From contig MU657524.1 in NCBI GenBank assembly GCA_026770575.1, forward strand, positions 1 to 51,983: DNA of 51,983 bases, read 5' to 3'. A program made the position numbers and the translations under genes. How positions within the stretch are numbered: position 1 is the first letter of the stretch; each line of letters begins with the position of its first letter. The notes beneath the pieces are model-generated. The model made no database searches, was not told the origin of the DNA, and saw nothing but the letters and a program-made list of their open reading frames with translations. Below, in pieces: positions 38,783 through 50,824 of the stretch. This DNA is from Pelagophyceae sp. CCMP2097 (Eukaryota; Sar; Pelagophyceae).

Positions 38783-41543
38783 TCAAGATGGACCATCTCC
38801 GGTCGTTTGGAGGAACGCACCGACGTCTCGGAGGACTGCGCGGTAGTCTTGGGACTGGACGAACTTGCGCAGCGGGTCCTTTAAGTTTTCAGCGATCTCC
38901 TTCCCCGCCTTTTGGAACGTTTCAGTCCCGACGTCACCGCCATCGTCGCGCAGCTTCTTCGCCAGCATCATTGTGGCCTTTGCCGAGATGGTGACCTGGC
39001 CTTGGCCGGCCGTTTGAGGGTCGAAGAAGAGACGGTTTAAGCGCCGGGCTTGTGCGAGTCGTGAAGAAGCAGTCTTGAGCAAAGGCTCGTCTTCCGACCG
39101 TACTAAGGCGAAATCCGAGGCTCTTCGGGTTCTTCTCAACGAACGCGCGCGGTTTGCGCGGAGGCGGCGGTGGAAGGTCGTAATTGCGGCGAAAGCGTCG
39201 AAGTTTTCAACCTACGTCGAGTTTTCAACCTACCTACCTTGGAACGTCCACTCGCGCCGCTCCCCAAATCCCAAAAACCGAGTCCAAGGAAGCGTGGTCC
39301 CCGCTTGCTCACCTGGCACATGTCTGCGCAGACGGCTCGGAAGAGCGTGGCTGTTCGAGGGTGAGAAACGACTGACTCGACGGATGCCCTCGTGTGCAAC
39401 GCCTTGAGCTCAAATTCCGCCGCCACCGCCGCGTCCGCCAGGAAGAACTCGCGGAAGCGGCTCCCGCGGATGCGCACGCACGCCTAGTCACGGCGTAGAG
39501 CCCTCGCCAAGAATGGCCGCAGATGCCCTCCGCGTCGCGGTCCGTGCTTTCTGACGGTCCGGGATTGCCGTCCCTTGCGCTGCGCCGCGCCGAGGTGCAC
39601 TTCGCCACCACCGTGGCCATTCTGGGCGCCTTTCGGATGATGGCGAGCTCGCCGAAGAATTCGCCGCGGTTGGTGAGGTGGGCGTCGAGGTGGGCCTCGA
39701 GACCAGATGCGTTGGTTATCGCCTTTTCACGTCGCGAGTCAAGTTTCTTCGAGCTCAAACGAGGTCCGTCTCGAGTTTACAGAGTCTTTCGCAAGGGGCA
39801 CCATCCATCTCTCGCCTGAAACCGCTCGGCCTGCATCTCTCGCCCCGGTTTATTCGACGCCGCGGTCAATGCGAGCTTGCCGTGCAGCAAAATGTAAAAG
39901 GCGTCTCCCACGTCGCCTTCGCTGAACAGCACCGTGCCCGGGTGGAAGACCTGAAAGTCCGACGTATAGACGAGGAGGCGAAGCTTGTCCCTGTCCAGCG
40001 AAGCGAAGATGGGATGCGCCGAGACGCCCTCGAGGAGGTGCTCTTGAAGGACCATCTTCAGTCTTCCAGCCAGCACGGGCATGTCCTCCAACACTAAAGC
40101 CATCTCCTCGGGGTCGATGCGCGCCAGTAAAGTGTCGGACATGGCTTGGACCGTGGCCGAGGTGGCGAGGCGGTGCTCCGTACAACCCGACTCGAGCGAG
40201 CTTAAAGCCGCCTCGCCTAAAGAGCGCGCCGTGCCTCTCGCATCGGGGCCTCATCATGGTCCTCCCATCTCGGTCCAAAAGTCGCCCACAAAGGTCCACT
40301 TCTGGCCGACAAGAGCCCCTTTTTCAAAACCGTTTTCAAAACCGTTTTCGGCTCTCTGTCCAGAGCTGGATGCGTCGCGCCGGAAACGACACCGCCCTCA
40401 CCAAACACGTCTCCTTCGCGCATCTCGCCCCGCGAATGCGCCGCAAACGACTGCCCGCTCGCCGGCGAACCTTCCTCGGACTCGGACCCAAAATCGTCGG
40501 ACGACTCGTCGCTGTACTCGTACGAGTCGTCGCTCTCGTCGTCCTCCGAGGCGTCAGCGTCGGCCGCGCCGGCCGCGCCGCCGTGGTCCACCGCCAGCCG
40601 CGACCTGCGCCGCTGCGGCTCGGGCCCAGCGACGATGCGCAGCGTGCCGCGGACGACGACGTAGCAACCCTGCGCGCCCGCGGCGCCGTCGTCGCGGCCT
40701 TTGGCAATGTCCTTGCCCGATGCAAAGGCCACGTCGTGCGAGATGAAGGCGACTCTGGCAACGTCGGCGTCCGAGACGCCCTGGAAGAGTTCGTTGCGGC
40801 GCAACAGGTCCGAAACGGTGAACTTTGTCAAGTGCTGCAGGTGGGTAACCCACGCCTGCACGCCCGGATCGGCGCTCTTGACGAGCTTGTCGTAGTCGGC
40901 CTTCGACAGCAAGACGAGCTGCGCGGCCCCGATGACGTCGAGGCCCTCGAAGGACGCGCCGCTTCCGGCGCCGTCGCCGCGGCGCACCTGCAAAGACGTT
41001 TGTCGAGAAGGGTCTCTCCGGGAAGCCTCTCTCCGGGAAGCCTCTCTTCGAGACGCCTCTCTTCGAGACGCCTCTCTGGAGAACCGACACTTCGTCGACG
41101 AGGCGGGGCTTGTCTCTTCGGGGCGGGGCTCTCCCAGGTCTCCCGTGGTCCCTTTTCGGGCGCTGCGCCCTTGCGAGTTCATGCAGCCCGGATGATTCGT
41201 GGCGCGTGAACCGCTTGACGCATTTGCCGTCGCCGCGGAGCAGTTGGAGTTCGCCAAGCTCGACGAAGAAGAAACTTTGGAAGAGGTGGACCGGTACGTC
41301 GCAGTCCGCCGCAACTCCGTCCGAGACGCGGCGCCCCTTGAGCTCGCCGAGCGCATCACACTTCGCGCCCTCCTCCAGGACGACGCGCTGGAAGTGCGAC
41401 TCGATGAAGAGCCTTGTTTCATCGTTTGGGGTCGGAAAGCAGTGGAAGAGGGCAGTATGCTCCCCAACCTTGGCATACACCGAAACCCGCGCCGCCGCCT
41501 GCTTCGGCGGCGGCGAGACGTGCACCGACGGCGCGCCGCCCAT
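38783..41543 (-). CDS. Cyclic-nucleotide-binding (multiple CNB) / RGS-domain fusion protein
   Basis: ATG 41543 (MGGAPSVHVSPPPKQ). The region codes about 800 aa in several exons; not every junction is fixed. Reading down: a degenerate CNB-like part (FFVELGELQLLRGDGK); a second CNB (ELFQGVSDADVARVAFISHD, CYVVVRGTLRIV, MREGDVFGEG) split by an acidic insert rich in D/E/S/Y; a third CNB (HPIFASLDRDKLRLLVYTSD, TVLFSEGDVGDAFYILLHGK, then NRGEFFGELAIIRKAPRMAT) with the PBC-like RA in place; then an RGS domain: SVESVVSHPRTATLFRAVCA, CQVENFDAFAAITTF after intron 39212-39330, and FQKAGKEIAENLKDPLRKFV. A 15-bp repeat (R-E-A-S-R) near 41000-41090 is coding or intronic. Links cAMP/cGMP sensing to G-protein regulation (inference). 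Confidence 0.75.
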
Positions 41544-41799
41544 GCTCAATGCGCGGTGGGCATACCACGCGGCGCGCGCGGCGGGGCCCTCGGGTTGGAC
41601 TGTACACGGGTTTTCTGGTGCATCGTAGTCAAGTTACCCCCCTTGAGTCGGAACATCTGGGGACCCCGAGTCGGAACGTCCACGAGCCGGACCCTCAAAC
41701 AAGCTGGCAGAGGTCTCCGGTATGAACGTCGAAGGCTGGCTTGGGATTATCCAGCACGGGCTCGGCGGGCGGTATTTGCGCGAGGCGGGGGAAAAGAGC

Positions 41800-44700
41800 T
41801 CAGGCTTGGACGGCTGCGGGCTTGCCTGCGGGCTTGCGCTGGAAGATGTTGAAGATGGACGGATGGATGTAGTTGAACGCCGAGTGGTCCAGCAAAGATC
41901 GGACTTGCAGCTGCAGCAGCTCGAGGATCTCGCGCTCGTCCGAGTCGTGGGGCGCCTTGGCGCGATCAGGGTCGAATAGCGCGTCGAGATACTTGAGCTG
42001 GGTGTGCGTCGCCCTTTCCGAGCACTCTGGCACGAGGCGGCCGCGGCATTTGGGGGCGAGGCAGCGGTCGGCGGCGCACGATAGTTGCCTCGTCCGATAC
42101 CCGCACTCCGAGTCGTCGCACACGACCCACCCTTGATAATACGCGCCCAAACGCTGCCGCAGCGCCAGCGTCAGCGCCGTCGAGAGCTTGGCGAAGCAGC
42201 TGCCGGCGTTGACGGCGCCCAGGAGAGGGGCTTGGCAGCGCGGGCAAGCCAGAGCTTGAACGGCAGCAAGGGCGTCCTTGGGCGGCAGCACCAGAGCCGA
42301 GCAGACGCCGCAGGCGTGGCAATTCGCGAGGACTGGGGCGCACGCGGCGAAGCGCTCGGCGTCGGGTAAGTGCGATGTCGGGGTAAACGATGTCAAAACG
42401 TCTTCCGTCACGCGCGAGGCCTGTTCGTACTTGCGCACGTCTAGACCCAGCTTCTGCGCCAGCGTCGCGCGGCTTGTCGACGCGATGGGCTCGCAGAGGC
42501 GCTCGATTGGTGGGAGGATTTGCTGAGCGAGATACCAATCAATGTCGACGCAGGGCCTTTCCTTCTTCTTCTTGGCCAACAAGTCCTCTTCAGTCTCCTC
42601 GTTTCCACCGGGCGTCACCGGCGCCACCAATTCTTCGACAGGCTTGGAGACGTCGCAGTCGTCGGGATGGAAGGCGCGCTCCGAAGCGGCCTTGGCGTCG
42701 CCTTTGCAAATGACGTACGGGATGTGATCACCGACGTTGACGGGCCGCCCCTGCGCCAGCATGGCCTTTGCCACCTTCAAGTGCGCCTGCGCCTTTGCGT
42801 CGGGGTACTTTTCCACGGGTTTGTTCAACCCCTTCGTGATGACGTAGTCGCGTAAAGAGTACTTGCCCGCCCGCATGGCCTGCGAGACCTCCTCCAACTT
42901 TGCGTGGATGTCGGCCACCACCGCCTCCGAGGCGTCGCCGCTGAGGAGGCGGTCCAAGACGTATCGTCCGGTCCTTTTCGAGAGCTCGCACCAGTCTCGC
43001 CTGACGTGGTCGATGCCCTTGGTCTCCGTCTCCAAGACGACGCCGCCACCGGGCAGCTCCGTCACCACCACGGCGGCGTACTTCTTCTTCTTGTACAGGA
43101 CCATGCGCTTGAAGATGCCGTCGACTTCGAGTTCTAAGAGCTTGTACTTTTTGTTGACGGCTCTCTTGACGTCCGCTCCAATCTTCCTCACCACTTCCAA
43201 GTCATCGGACCGCGTGTTGATCATAATCGAATCCGTGTCTCCGTAGATCACTTCCAGATCAAACTCGCGCGGGACGAGGTCCGCCGTTTGCTGCAGAGTC
43301 TCGCGGCCGAGGGAAGTGACTAGCGCAGCCAGCGGTTGTGCAAAGAAGCGCGAGTGCTGGAACCCCAAACAGCCGTACATCGAATTCGCCGTCAGCTTTA
43401 AAGCCAGCTGCCGGATGTTGTACGTCTCGCGCAGGGCAGGGTCCTTTTCGGACTTCAACAGCTGTTTCACTTCCTTCCTCCGGGCGATCAAAGTCTTCAA
43501 GACGCGCGGCAAGACGCCCTTTGGCGCGCCACCCGTAGCGGTCGGCGGCGAGGGCAGCTCGACGGCGTCCGCCTCGTCGGCGTCTTCGTCCTCCTCGTCG
43601 GCGTCGTCCATGCGGGCCTTCTTCGAAGACGGACCCGACTCCTTCAAAAACTTCGGCCAGTCCGAGATGGTCGTAAAGCAGACGTCGTACTCCTGGATGA
43701 TGCTGGGGTACAGCGAGTTGAAGTCCAAGAGGAGGACGTGCGTGTCGTAAAAGCCCTTTTTCGGCTCCAAAACGAGGCCTCCCGCGTAGCCCGCCTTTTG
43801 CCGCCCCGTCGTCCGTGCCTTGCGCTTGCCAGAGCCAGACTCCTCGAATCGCACCTTCTCCGGCGAGATGTACTTCAAACGATGGAATTCGTGAAGGAGC
43901 AGGTATTCGATGCGGCCGGCGCGGTTGCCCTTGAGAGTCGAAGAGAGCAAATTCCCGGAGATGCACGTCAATTGCTTCGACAGCGGCAAGAGCTGCAGCT
44001 TCAGCATCAGCCGCTCCGTCAACCGAGCGCCCTCGCAGGCGTGCCTCAAAACGGAGACGATGCCGAGAGTGGAAGCGAAATGGTCAGGCAACTGGTGAGG
44101 TTCGATGTTGTTGCGGCCGGAGACTCCGAGCTGCTTCTCGACCAGATTCGAAAGCGTGTAGTTTGTCACTTTGGAGACGTGCTCCTTTGCAAAGGCGTAC
44201 GTGTCGGCGATCAACCGTCCACACGTCGCAGAGGCGTGGAACGTGAATCGTCCGCTTTGCCCCTTCCAATTGTGCGGCGGCTTGGACCGACGAAGCCGCC
44301 CGAGCTTGCTCCACATCGTCGGGCCAAGCTTCAGATCCAACGTCCGGCAGAGGAGCATGTCCAAAGTAAACCCGCTCATGTTGTGCCCGACCAAGACGTC
44401 AGGGTCGTCGGCGTGCAGACGCGAGAGGAAAGTGCTCAGTAAAGCCTTTTCGTTCAGCACACACTGGGCCACTCCAAGACAACCGACCTTGCGCAGCTCC
44501 GGCAGCAGATCTCGAGGAAGCCTCGAAGAGGCGCCGTTTGTCGAGGCGGCCGCAATGTCCGGCCCCAGAGCCCGAACGGCGATGCACGTCCAGCGCCGGT
44601 CCCGCGCGGCCGTCTTCTTCTGCGGCGAGAAGACGGCCTGGCAGGATCCTTCGGGGGTGGCCTTGTCCAGAGTGACGCCGCGGTGCGTCAAAGCTGCAAT

Positions 44701-46760
44701 GGCGATGATCTCGTGTTGATTGCTTCGAGGGTTCACCGCAGTCTTGATCTCGATAGTGGTCGTGACGAGCGGAGGCGCCGGCCTCAAAATGACGCTCTCC
44801 GAGGCGTGCAATACCGTAACGGCCTTTGCTTCGGCCACGGAAACTTCTAAAACGCACCACGACACTTTGGCCGTCTGCACCTTCGGCGAATCCACACGGA
44901 CCCAGCACGGCCCCATCAGCTTGCGCTTCAAGATGAAAAGTTCCAAAGGCGACGCCCCGGCGCCGAGGATGCGCTCAAACGTGCGGCCGCCCTCGGTGCA
45001 CGACTCGGCATCTGGCGCGCGGTACTTGGCCGCGTACTTGACCTTTAAATATTCAGTCTTGCAGTCGCGCGGGATGGTAGAGTCTCCGAAAGCGTAGGCG
45101 CGTTGGACGGGGCGGCACTTCAAGATGTCGCCCTCGACGCGCGGCACGCACTGCGGGACCAGTAAAGACTTGACCTCGGCGTAGACCGCGCCCATGTCGC
45201 ACCTTTGCTGAATGCCGTCGTTGCCCCTCTTCTCGCGCGGCAAAACGAAAAAGGACCGCTCGACGGACTGCACGACGACGCAGGCGGAGACGTGGCCGGA
45301 GCCGTCTTCGAGCTGCACCTTGCCCATCATGTAGACAACTCCATTTTGCTCGTGCACGTCCAGGCAATACCTATCTTCAACGTGACCGGGCATCGTCCTC
45401 GCGATTGCGCGAAAAGGGGAGGCCCCACGTTGGACGCCGGTCTCTGCATCCAGAGGTGCTCGCCCGTCTGTGCTTCGTCGTCGTCGTGCCTCAGCCACTT
45501 TTCCTTGGGCAAGACGTCGTCCGGCGACGCTGACGGCGGCGCGGCCGCGGGCTCGTCGTCCTCCAAAACGGAAGCCTGCCACTCCGGCGGCGGCGGCACC
45601 GACTCCTCGACCTTGGACTCGGCCGGAATCTCCTCGGCCTCCTCGACCTTGGCGTCGAGGACCCGGAGAGCCGCCTCGGAGACGGGCGCGGAAATGGCCG
45701 TCCGCGAGAAGCGCGACGTGGCGACGCGCTTGGCCGGCGCCTCGGGCCGCGCCTCGGCCGGGTTTGCAGAGGCCGGGCGCGCGGCGGCGGCCATGCCCAT
45801 ACCCATGGGGCCCGCGTCGTCGGTCGGGAACGCGTACGCGGGGCCCTCGTCGTAGGCCGCGTACGCGTCGTCCACGGGCGCGGGCGCGCGGCGCTTGGGC
45901 GCGTCGTGCGCGGGTCCGAGGCCCATTTCGAAAAAGGCGTCGTTCTCTACGGCCGCCGAAGGCGCGTCCTCCCAGAACCGCCGCGGCTCCGCGAGCGACT
46001 TGCGCCCCGAATACGACGGCAGCTGCGCGCGCTCCAGCGCAGAGTGCCTGCGAACAAGGCGGGTGAGAGAGCAACGACCCCATAGCCCCTCGGGGATATC
46101 GTCCGGGCGCGGGCTCGCGCGAGGTGTACGACGACGGCGGTTGCGCGCTGCGGCTGCCCAAGCGCGGGGTCTGGACGTCGTGGCCGACGCCGTCAATGAG
46201 CGACTCGAGCGAGGCAAAGTTCGATGCCATCTTCTGCGCCGGCTTTTGCGCCTTGGGCACCGCCGAGGGCGCCCCGAGGTACTTCCACATCTGCGGCTGC
46301 GTCTCCGCCTCGGCGTCGTCGGTGCCGGTGCCGGAGGAGTTGAGCTTGCGTGCCTTTTTGAGCGCCTTATCCGAGTGCAAGCGATCCACCTTCTTCGCGG
46401 AACGCTTCAGCTCCGCCTTTTCCGCAGCAGAGGCCTCGTCCTAGAGAGAGCGTGGGGGGCGGTGCACGACGCCTTTTGGCCTTCCAATTTCAAACGGGTT
46501 CAAAATCGCACCTCGCCCAGGTGCTCCTCGCCGTCGTCGTAGTAGCCGAGGCCGTCGTCATCGACGACGAAGTCCTCGCGCTGCCGGCGCTCGGCGACGA
46601 TGCCGCGGTAGCCGGCCTCGTCGACATTGTCGTAAACGTCTTTCTCTTCCGGCACCGCCCACTGCCGCTCGCCGCCGCCGCCGCGCGCCTCGCGCAGCGC
46701 CTCGAGGTCCTTCGAACGGTTCGTCCGCCGGGCGCTCGCCGCGCGCTTCGTACGCTCCAT
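41800..46760 (-). CDS. POLA1: DNA polymerase alpha catalytic subunit
   Basis: Four exons join in phase to 1580 aa: 46760-46512, 46440-46130, 46047-45436, 45370-41800. Family B polymerase that extends primase primers. The N-terminal domain is typical (RRTNRSKDLEALREAR, DVYDNVDEAGYRGIVAERR, DFVVDDDGLGYYDDGEEHLG). The exonuclease-like domain is inactive-looking (VLVGHNMSGFTLDMLLCRTL). Motif A is LLLDFNSLYPSIIQEYD, motif B is in LALKLTANSMYGCLGF, and motif C is IYGDTDSIMI. The C-terminus has the two zinc modules (CHACGVCSALV…CPRC; CDDSECGYRT…CAADRC…CRG) that bind the B subunit and primase. Donors for introns 2 and 3 (GTACAC, GTCCAA) are weak but keep phase. The A/E-rich stretch in exon 3 is poorly conserved in the family. 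Confidence 0.95.
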
Positions 46761-46914
46761 GGCGGCGGGCGTGAGACGTCGCTCTGCCCCGCCAAGTATT
46801 TGAATTTGGCTCTGAGAAACAGCCTCGGAGAGAGAGCGTTGTCATTTGAATTTTGCGAATTTGAATTCGCGACGACGAGCGCCGCGGCGTGCGGCGACGA
46901 CAGCGCGGCCGAAT

Positions 46915-47280
46915 GCGCCTCCAAAGCCCGACGCCAGAGCGACTTCCGAGAATTTTCAAGAGGCCGACTTCGCGCTCGTCGCGAGCCTCTCCCTCGCGTC
47001 GCCCATCCTCGCGAGGAACCCTGCGCCTTGGACACCTCCGAACTTCAAGGGCGCCGTTTTCGGCGACAAAGAACAAAAACGGCGGACGCGGGACATGCTC
47101 TCGTGGCTCCAGACCGAGGTCCAGCGCTGCCCTCGGGAGCGACCCAGAAGGGCGGCGACGTGCGTCTCGACGCGCCGCCGTCGGATTTCTCGGGTCCCGG
47201 AGTTGCTGCAGCTGCGACCCAGAGAGGCGTCGGACCGCGTGGCGCGTGGGCCCAACGGGCCTCGAGAATTCATTCGATTA
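46915..47280 (+). CDS. Possible short gene divergent from POLA1, unknown
   Basis: A protein-like stretch (FQEADFALVASLSLASPILA, PPNFKGAVFGDKEQKRRTRD, MLSWLQTE) is open on + from about 46915 and could splice at GTCCAG (about 47119) to KGGDVRLDAPPSDFSGPGVA. No ATG opens this frame in the window region, so a start exon is missing or the frame is accidental. It would be head-to-head with POLA1 and converge on the acidic unknown at 47278. Confidence 0.25.
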
Positions 47281-48938
47281 GTCGGAGCGGAACGAGTTTT
47301 CGTCGCCCTCTTCGCCGTCGTCGAAGACGCCCGGGATGGTCGACCTTCGCACGCCGTCGTCGTCGGCCGACTGTCGGAGGCTCTTCTCGGCGCTCGCGTA
47401 GCTCTTCTCAAAGTCGCCCGTGCCTTCAAAGCCGCCCGTCCCTTCAAAGTCGCCTTGGCCAGACGGCTCCGAATCCACAAAAGACTCGGCGTCGTCGAAC
47501 ACGGGGCCCTCATCGAACGCGCGCCCGTCGCCGGCCAACGGCGCCGCGCCGGGCGGACCGTCGTCCGACGCGTCCGCAGACGAAACGGCGTCAAAGGCGG
47601 CGCCCGCAGACGTGATGGCTGCCGGCGGTGCCGCTTCGTCGGAGTAGTAGGAATCGTCGCGGCCGTCGTCGCAGGCGGCGCCCGTCGCCTCGGGTGGCTC
47701 TTCTCGTCGCCCGTCGTCGCCGTCGCGAGCAGAGGCCCATTTGTCGTCGCGGGCCGAAGCGGGCGCCTCTGCGGGCGCCTCGGCTGGCGCCTCGGCGGGC
47801 GCCTCTGGGGCGATGATGCCGAGTTCGACGAGGCGCTGGCCTACGTCCGTTTTGAGGCGACGCGCAACAGGGAATGACCCGCGAGATCAAAGAGAGGCGT
47901 CGTACGCATTTCCACGACGTGTTGAGCGATCCGCTCGAGCCTCCGCTTCTTGAAGCCTTCGTCGCCGAGGATGGTGCGCCGCAGCGCGCGGATGACGCGC
48001 TGCCAAGGGTGTGACCTGGGGAAGTCTGTCGAGAGGTGCCGTATCAATATCAAGGACGCACGACTTGGCCGCGTATTCGACGTCCCCGCGCTGTTGGCGG
48101 AGAGCGCTCATTGCAAACTTGAAAGGAAGCCTTTGAAACTCGATGGGCGGCGGGTCCCCGAACAAGTGCATGTTGCGCAGCCCCGCGCCGTCGTGGCACG
48201 TGAGCAAAGGGTTGGAGTAAGGACCGCTGCGCCATTCGCCGTTCGGCCGCCACCCTACGAGAAAGCTTCCATGGCCAAACACGTCAAGCAAAAAACGCAC
48301 GCTGCGGCGCCTCGGCCTTGCGCAGCACGCACCTACAACGGCGAAAGGCTTCGCGTCGCGGGGCCTCTGAATGCGAGGCGGCCGTGGTGTCTCTGAACGG
48401 CGGCAGTCGCAAAGCGCCTCTGAATGGAGACCTCGCGGCCGCTCTGCAAGGAGACTCACGAGCCGCGTTCAAAGGTGCCCGCCGCGGCAGCGAGGCGTTT
48501 GTGGACCTTCTCCTCGACGCGCGCCCGCCGCGCGCGGTCGGCGCCGATGGTGGCGTCTCTTTCGACGTCCCGCTGCTTCGCCGCTTTGCGCCGCTGCACC
48601 AACACGCGCGAGGATAGCTTGGCGGCGGCGGCGGGCGTGTACCACTCCGTCGGCGGTTTCGGCGTAGGTCTTTGGGCGTCGCGTTGTCGTTGCTGCTTTC
48701 TGGCGTAGTCAACTAAACGTTTCCTCGTCGCCGCTAAAGGGTCGTAGTCCCGGGCCGCAGAGGCGCCCGTCGCCGTAGGCGTGTCGGGCGCCTTGTCGAG
48801 CGTCGAGGCGTCGTCCCAGGCCATCTCGACGCCCCTCGGAGACGTCTTTGCGCGTTGGCCGCATTCGCGAGAATAACTCAAGTTTAATCGCTCCCGCGGG
48901 CTCAGGTGCCGCGCGTGCGCGTCCGAGACAAGGCCCAT
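47278..48938 (-). CDS. Unknown protein with basic N-terminus and acidic C-terminus
   Basis: ATG 48938 (MGLVSDAHARHLSPRERLNL) opens a charged, helical exon (LAATRKRLVDYARKQQRQRD, WYTPAAAAKLSSRVLVQRRK). A later exon in another frame reads VRFLLDVFGHGSFLVGWRPN and LLTCHDGAGLRNMHLFGDPP (about 48280-48060). Another reads WQRVIRALRRTILGDEGFKK and RLERIAQHVVEM (about 48005-47890). After an acceptor ACGTAG (47843) the last exon carries LVELGIIAPEAP, four E-A-P-A repeats, then a long D/E/G-rich tail ending at TAA 47278. Exact joins of exons 1 to 3 are not fixed. No family recognised. Confidence 0.5.
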
Positions 48939-49101
48939 GGCCGCGCAGAAGGGCCGGGCCTTCGACCTTCCGGAAGGCGGCCTCAGGCTGAAGCTCCTCG
49001 AGAGTCGGAAGTCACGACTCGGAGGAAGTCATCGGAAATCCTAACGGGTTTGGCGAAGGCGTCGACGTCAGGGTGTCGGTGGACGTGGTGAATGCTCGCA
49101 A

Positions 49102-49141
49102 GGCTCGCAGCAGGTGCATGCTCGCAAGGCTCGCAGCAGGC
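49102..49141. repeat. Short tandem duplication CGCAAGGCTCGCAGCAGG
   Basis: AAGGCTCGCAGCAGG occurs twice about 25 bp apart, each preceded by TGCTCGC. It sits in 48939-49392, where + reads a short MAAQKGRAFDLPEGGLRLKL frame (from about 48938) ending in a stop at 49042. I see no larger gene in that interval. Confidence 0.5.
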
Positions 49142-49392
49142 CCGCGGCGTCGCCGAGAACTCTCCGCGATACTTCGACTTGGTCACGGCGGCTCGATGGC
49201 CTATATGGACGCACCTGCACGGCCGCCCCGGCATGGCCTCCGGACCGGCACGAGGCCGCTTCCAAGATTTTCCAACGGACGGCACACGTGACGTGACGCG
49301 TGGTGTGGAAGCTTTTTTGGCGGCGGGTTCAGTGTTGAACTATCATCGAACACTGTCTCGAGCTTCCGAGAAGAACGAGACCGCGGGGCGCG

Positions 49393-49623
49393 ATGAGCAG
49401 CCCGCGCGGCCCGGCGGAGCGCGGGCAAGAGCATCATATTGTAATCATGCAGTCTATGTGGTCCCTCATCGTCCCGCTCGGCGCCACCGTCTTCTTCCTC
49501 TGCTGTGCGGGCCGGCGTCCGCGTCGATGCGTGTGTGTGTTTATTAGTGAACCGGGGATGCGTGCGCGGGGGTTCGGCGGGGCGCGTCCTTCCGGGCGCG
49601 CGCGGACGCGCTCTGTAAATTAG
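49393..49623 (+). CDS. Small membrane protein, unknown
   Basis: ATG 49393 starts a 76-aa frame with one clear hydrophobic helix (SMWSLIVPLGATVFFLCCAG) followed by a basic, Gly/Arg-rich tail. The tail composition is like local non-coding translation, so the true 3' end may be an intron at a donor after the helix. The helix resembles small secretory or mitochondrial membrane proteins. No family recognised. Confidence 0.35.
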   Translation: MSSPRGPAERGQEHHIVIMQSMWSLIVPLGATVFFLCCAGRRPRRCVCVFISEPGMRARGFGGARPSGRARTRSVN

Positions 49624-49951
49624 GCCTCATCTCGGACGTCTACGAAGGAGGGTGCGTTCCTTCGGCGGACGGGTCCTTGCGCGTGTTGCCGATTCCTCGA
49701 CGCCTTTACTAGGCTCGGCACTTCCAACGGCCGCGTCGTCTCCTTCGTCAACTCGCTCAACTCCGTCGCCTCGTACAGGAGGCAGCGGCGCGCCGTCGGC
49801 GCGGTGAGGAGGCTGGCGGGGCGGGGGGCAGAACTGACGAGACGGGGACAGACTCGCAGAAGAAGAAGAGAAGCACGGGGCGCCCGACGAGGCGGCAGTA
49901 GGTCCCGCGAGCTCTCGGTCGGCCTAAGCCGCTTTTCTTTAGGCGTCGCCC

Positions 49952-50824
49952 ATGTCGCAGTTTCAAAAGGAGCACATGCTCTCGCAGCTGCACCTCTCTG
50001 CCACGGATTCGTCGGTCTCGCTGCTGCACCGGCTGCAGCTCTTCTGTTTGATGTTTCTGTCGAAGTTCGGAACACAATCTTTGGGTTCGATCATGATCGG
50101 CGCCATGCCGGTCATCCTAAAGGGCTGGCGCCACATGTCCTCGTGGTTCTTCGCCTGCGCTTTGGTCCAACTCTGCCCGAACGACTACATCTTCAAGACT
50201 CTGCAAAGGAACCCCTTTTTGCTATTAGTCGTACGGTGCTCGTGCGCTTTGTACAAACTCCGAAAGTTCAACTTCGTCGCCGAGTTCTACCACCAGCACC
50301 TCCACACGCCCTGGCGCTTTATTGGCATGCTGGCCGTGCAAATCGTCGTCATTGACGGGAACAATTTCTGCTCTCGAGTAGTCACATGGAGTTGGCTCAG
50401 AGGCTCTCAAGGCACTTGCAAAGCCGACGTCCGCCGCGGCGTGCGCACTTTGGTTCGGCGAGTGACGCCCATCGTCCTCGCGAGCTCGTGCGTCCAGTGC
50501 TGCGGCGGCATCTCGGGCGACGACGGCATGTTCTCGCACCCCGCAGTTACGCTGGCCATGCGACTCTTCGTCAAAGCCGGCGCCCTCAGATTCGCGAGAG
50601 GCCGTGATTGCATCGTCGAAAAGAGTTTGCAGCATCGAGGCGCCTTTGGTGCGATTCCCGACCCCGAGGTCACGCCTGTTTTGCAGGTTCTCGCCATATT
50701 CTGCGCGCGCTACGACGTCAAGCACCTCTTCCACCAGGCTCTGTTCGCGCCCGACGCGGCGCTGGCGCACCAGCTGAGGCCGCGGCTGCCGCGGTTCTCG
50801 CCGCCGCCGCTGAAACTCGAATGA
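49952..50824 (+). CDS. TRIC-channel-like membrane protein
   Basis: ATG 49952; 290 aa. Several hydrophobic segments (HRLQLFCLMFLSKFGTQSLG, GSIMIGAMPVIL, WFFACALVQLCPNDYIFKTL, NPFLLLVVRCSCALYKLRKF, RFIGMLAVQIVVID). The order W-x-x…CPxDxxFK…P…V…ALYKLRK resembles TMEM38/TRIC trimeric monovalent-cation channels (W-Y-x-x…CPLDLFYK…VxxxKEVxRxRK), and the later LRRGVRTLVRR…SSCVQCCGG fits loosely. TRIC proteins conduct K+ across ER/SR membranes to balance Ca2+ release. The C-terminal third (after about residue 150) may include an unspliced intron, since its composition becomes Arg-rich in places. Moderate confidence in the family, good confidence that it is a multi-pass membrane protein. Confidence 0.55.
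   Translation: MSQFQKEHMLSQLHLSATDSSVSLLHRLQLFCLMFLSKFGTQSLGSIMIGAMPVILKGWRHMSSWFFACALVQLCPNDYIFKTLQRNPFLLLVVRCSCALYKLRKFNFVAEFYHQHLHTPWRFIGMLAVQIVVIDGNNFCSRVVTWSWLRGSQGTCKADVRRGVRTLVRRVTPIVLASSCVQCCGGISGDDGMFSHPAVTLAMRLFVKAGALRFARGRDCIVEKSLQHRGAFGAIPDPEVTPVLQVLAIFCARYDVKHLFHQALFAPDAALAHQLRPRLPRFSPPPLKLE

Noticed and set aside
38326..38820. 164-codon - strand ORF with R-E-P-S-L-R-L-K repeats
   Set aside because: The tandem repeat is open in both directions and the frame overlaps the 3' end of the CNB/RGS gene; more likely non-coding repeat.
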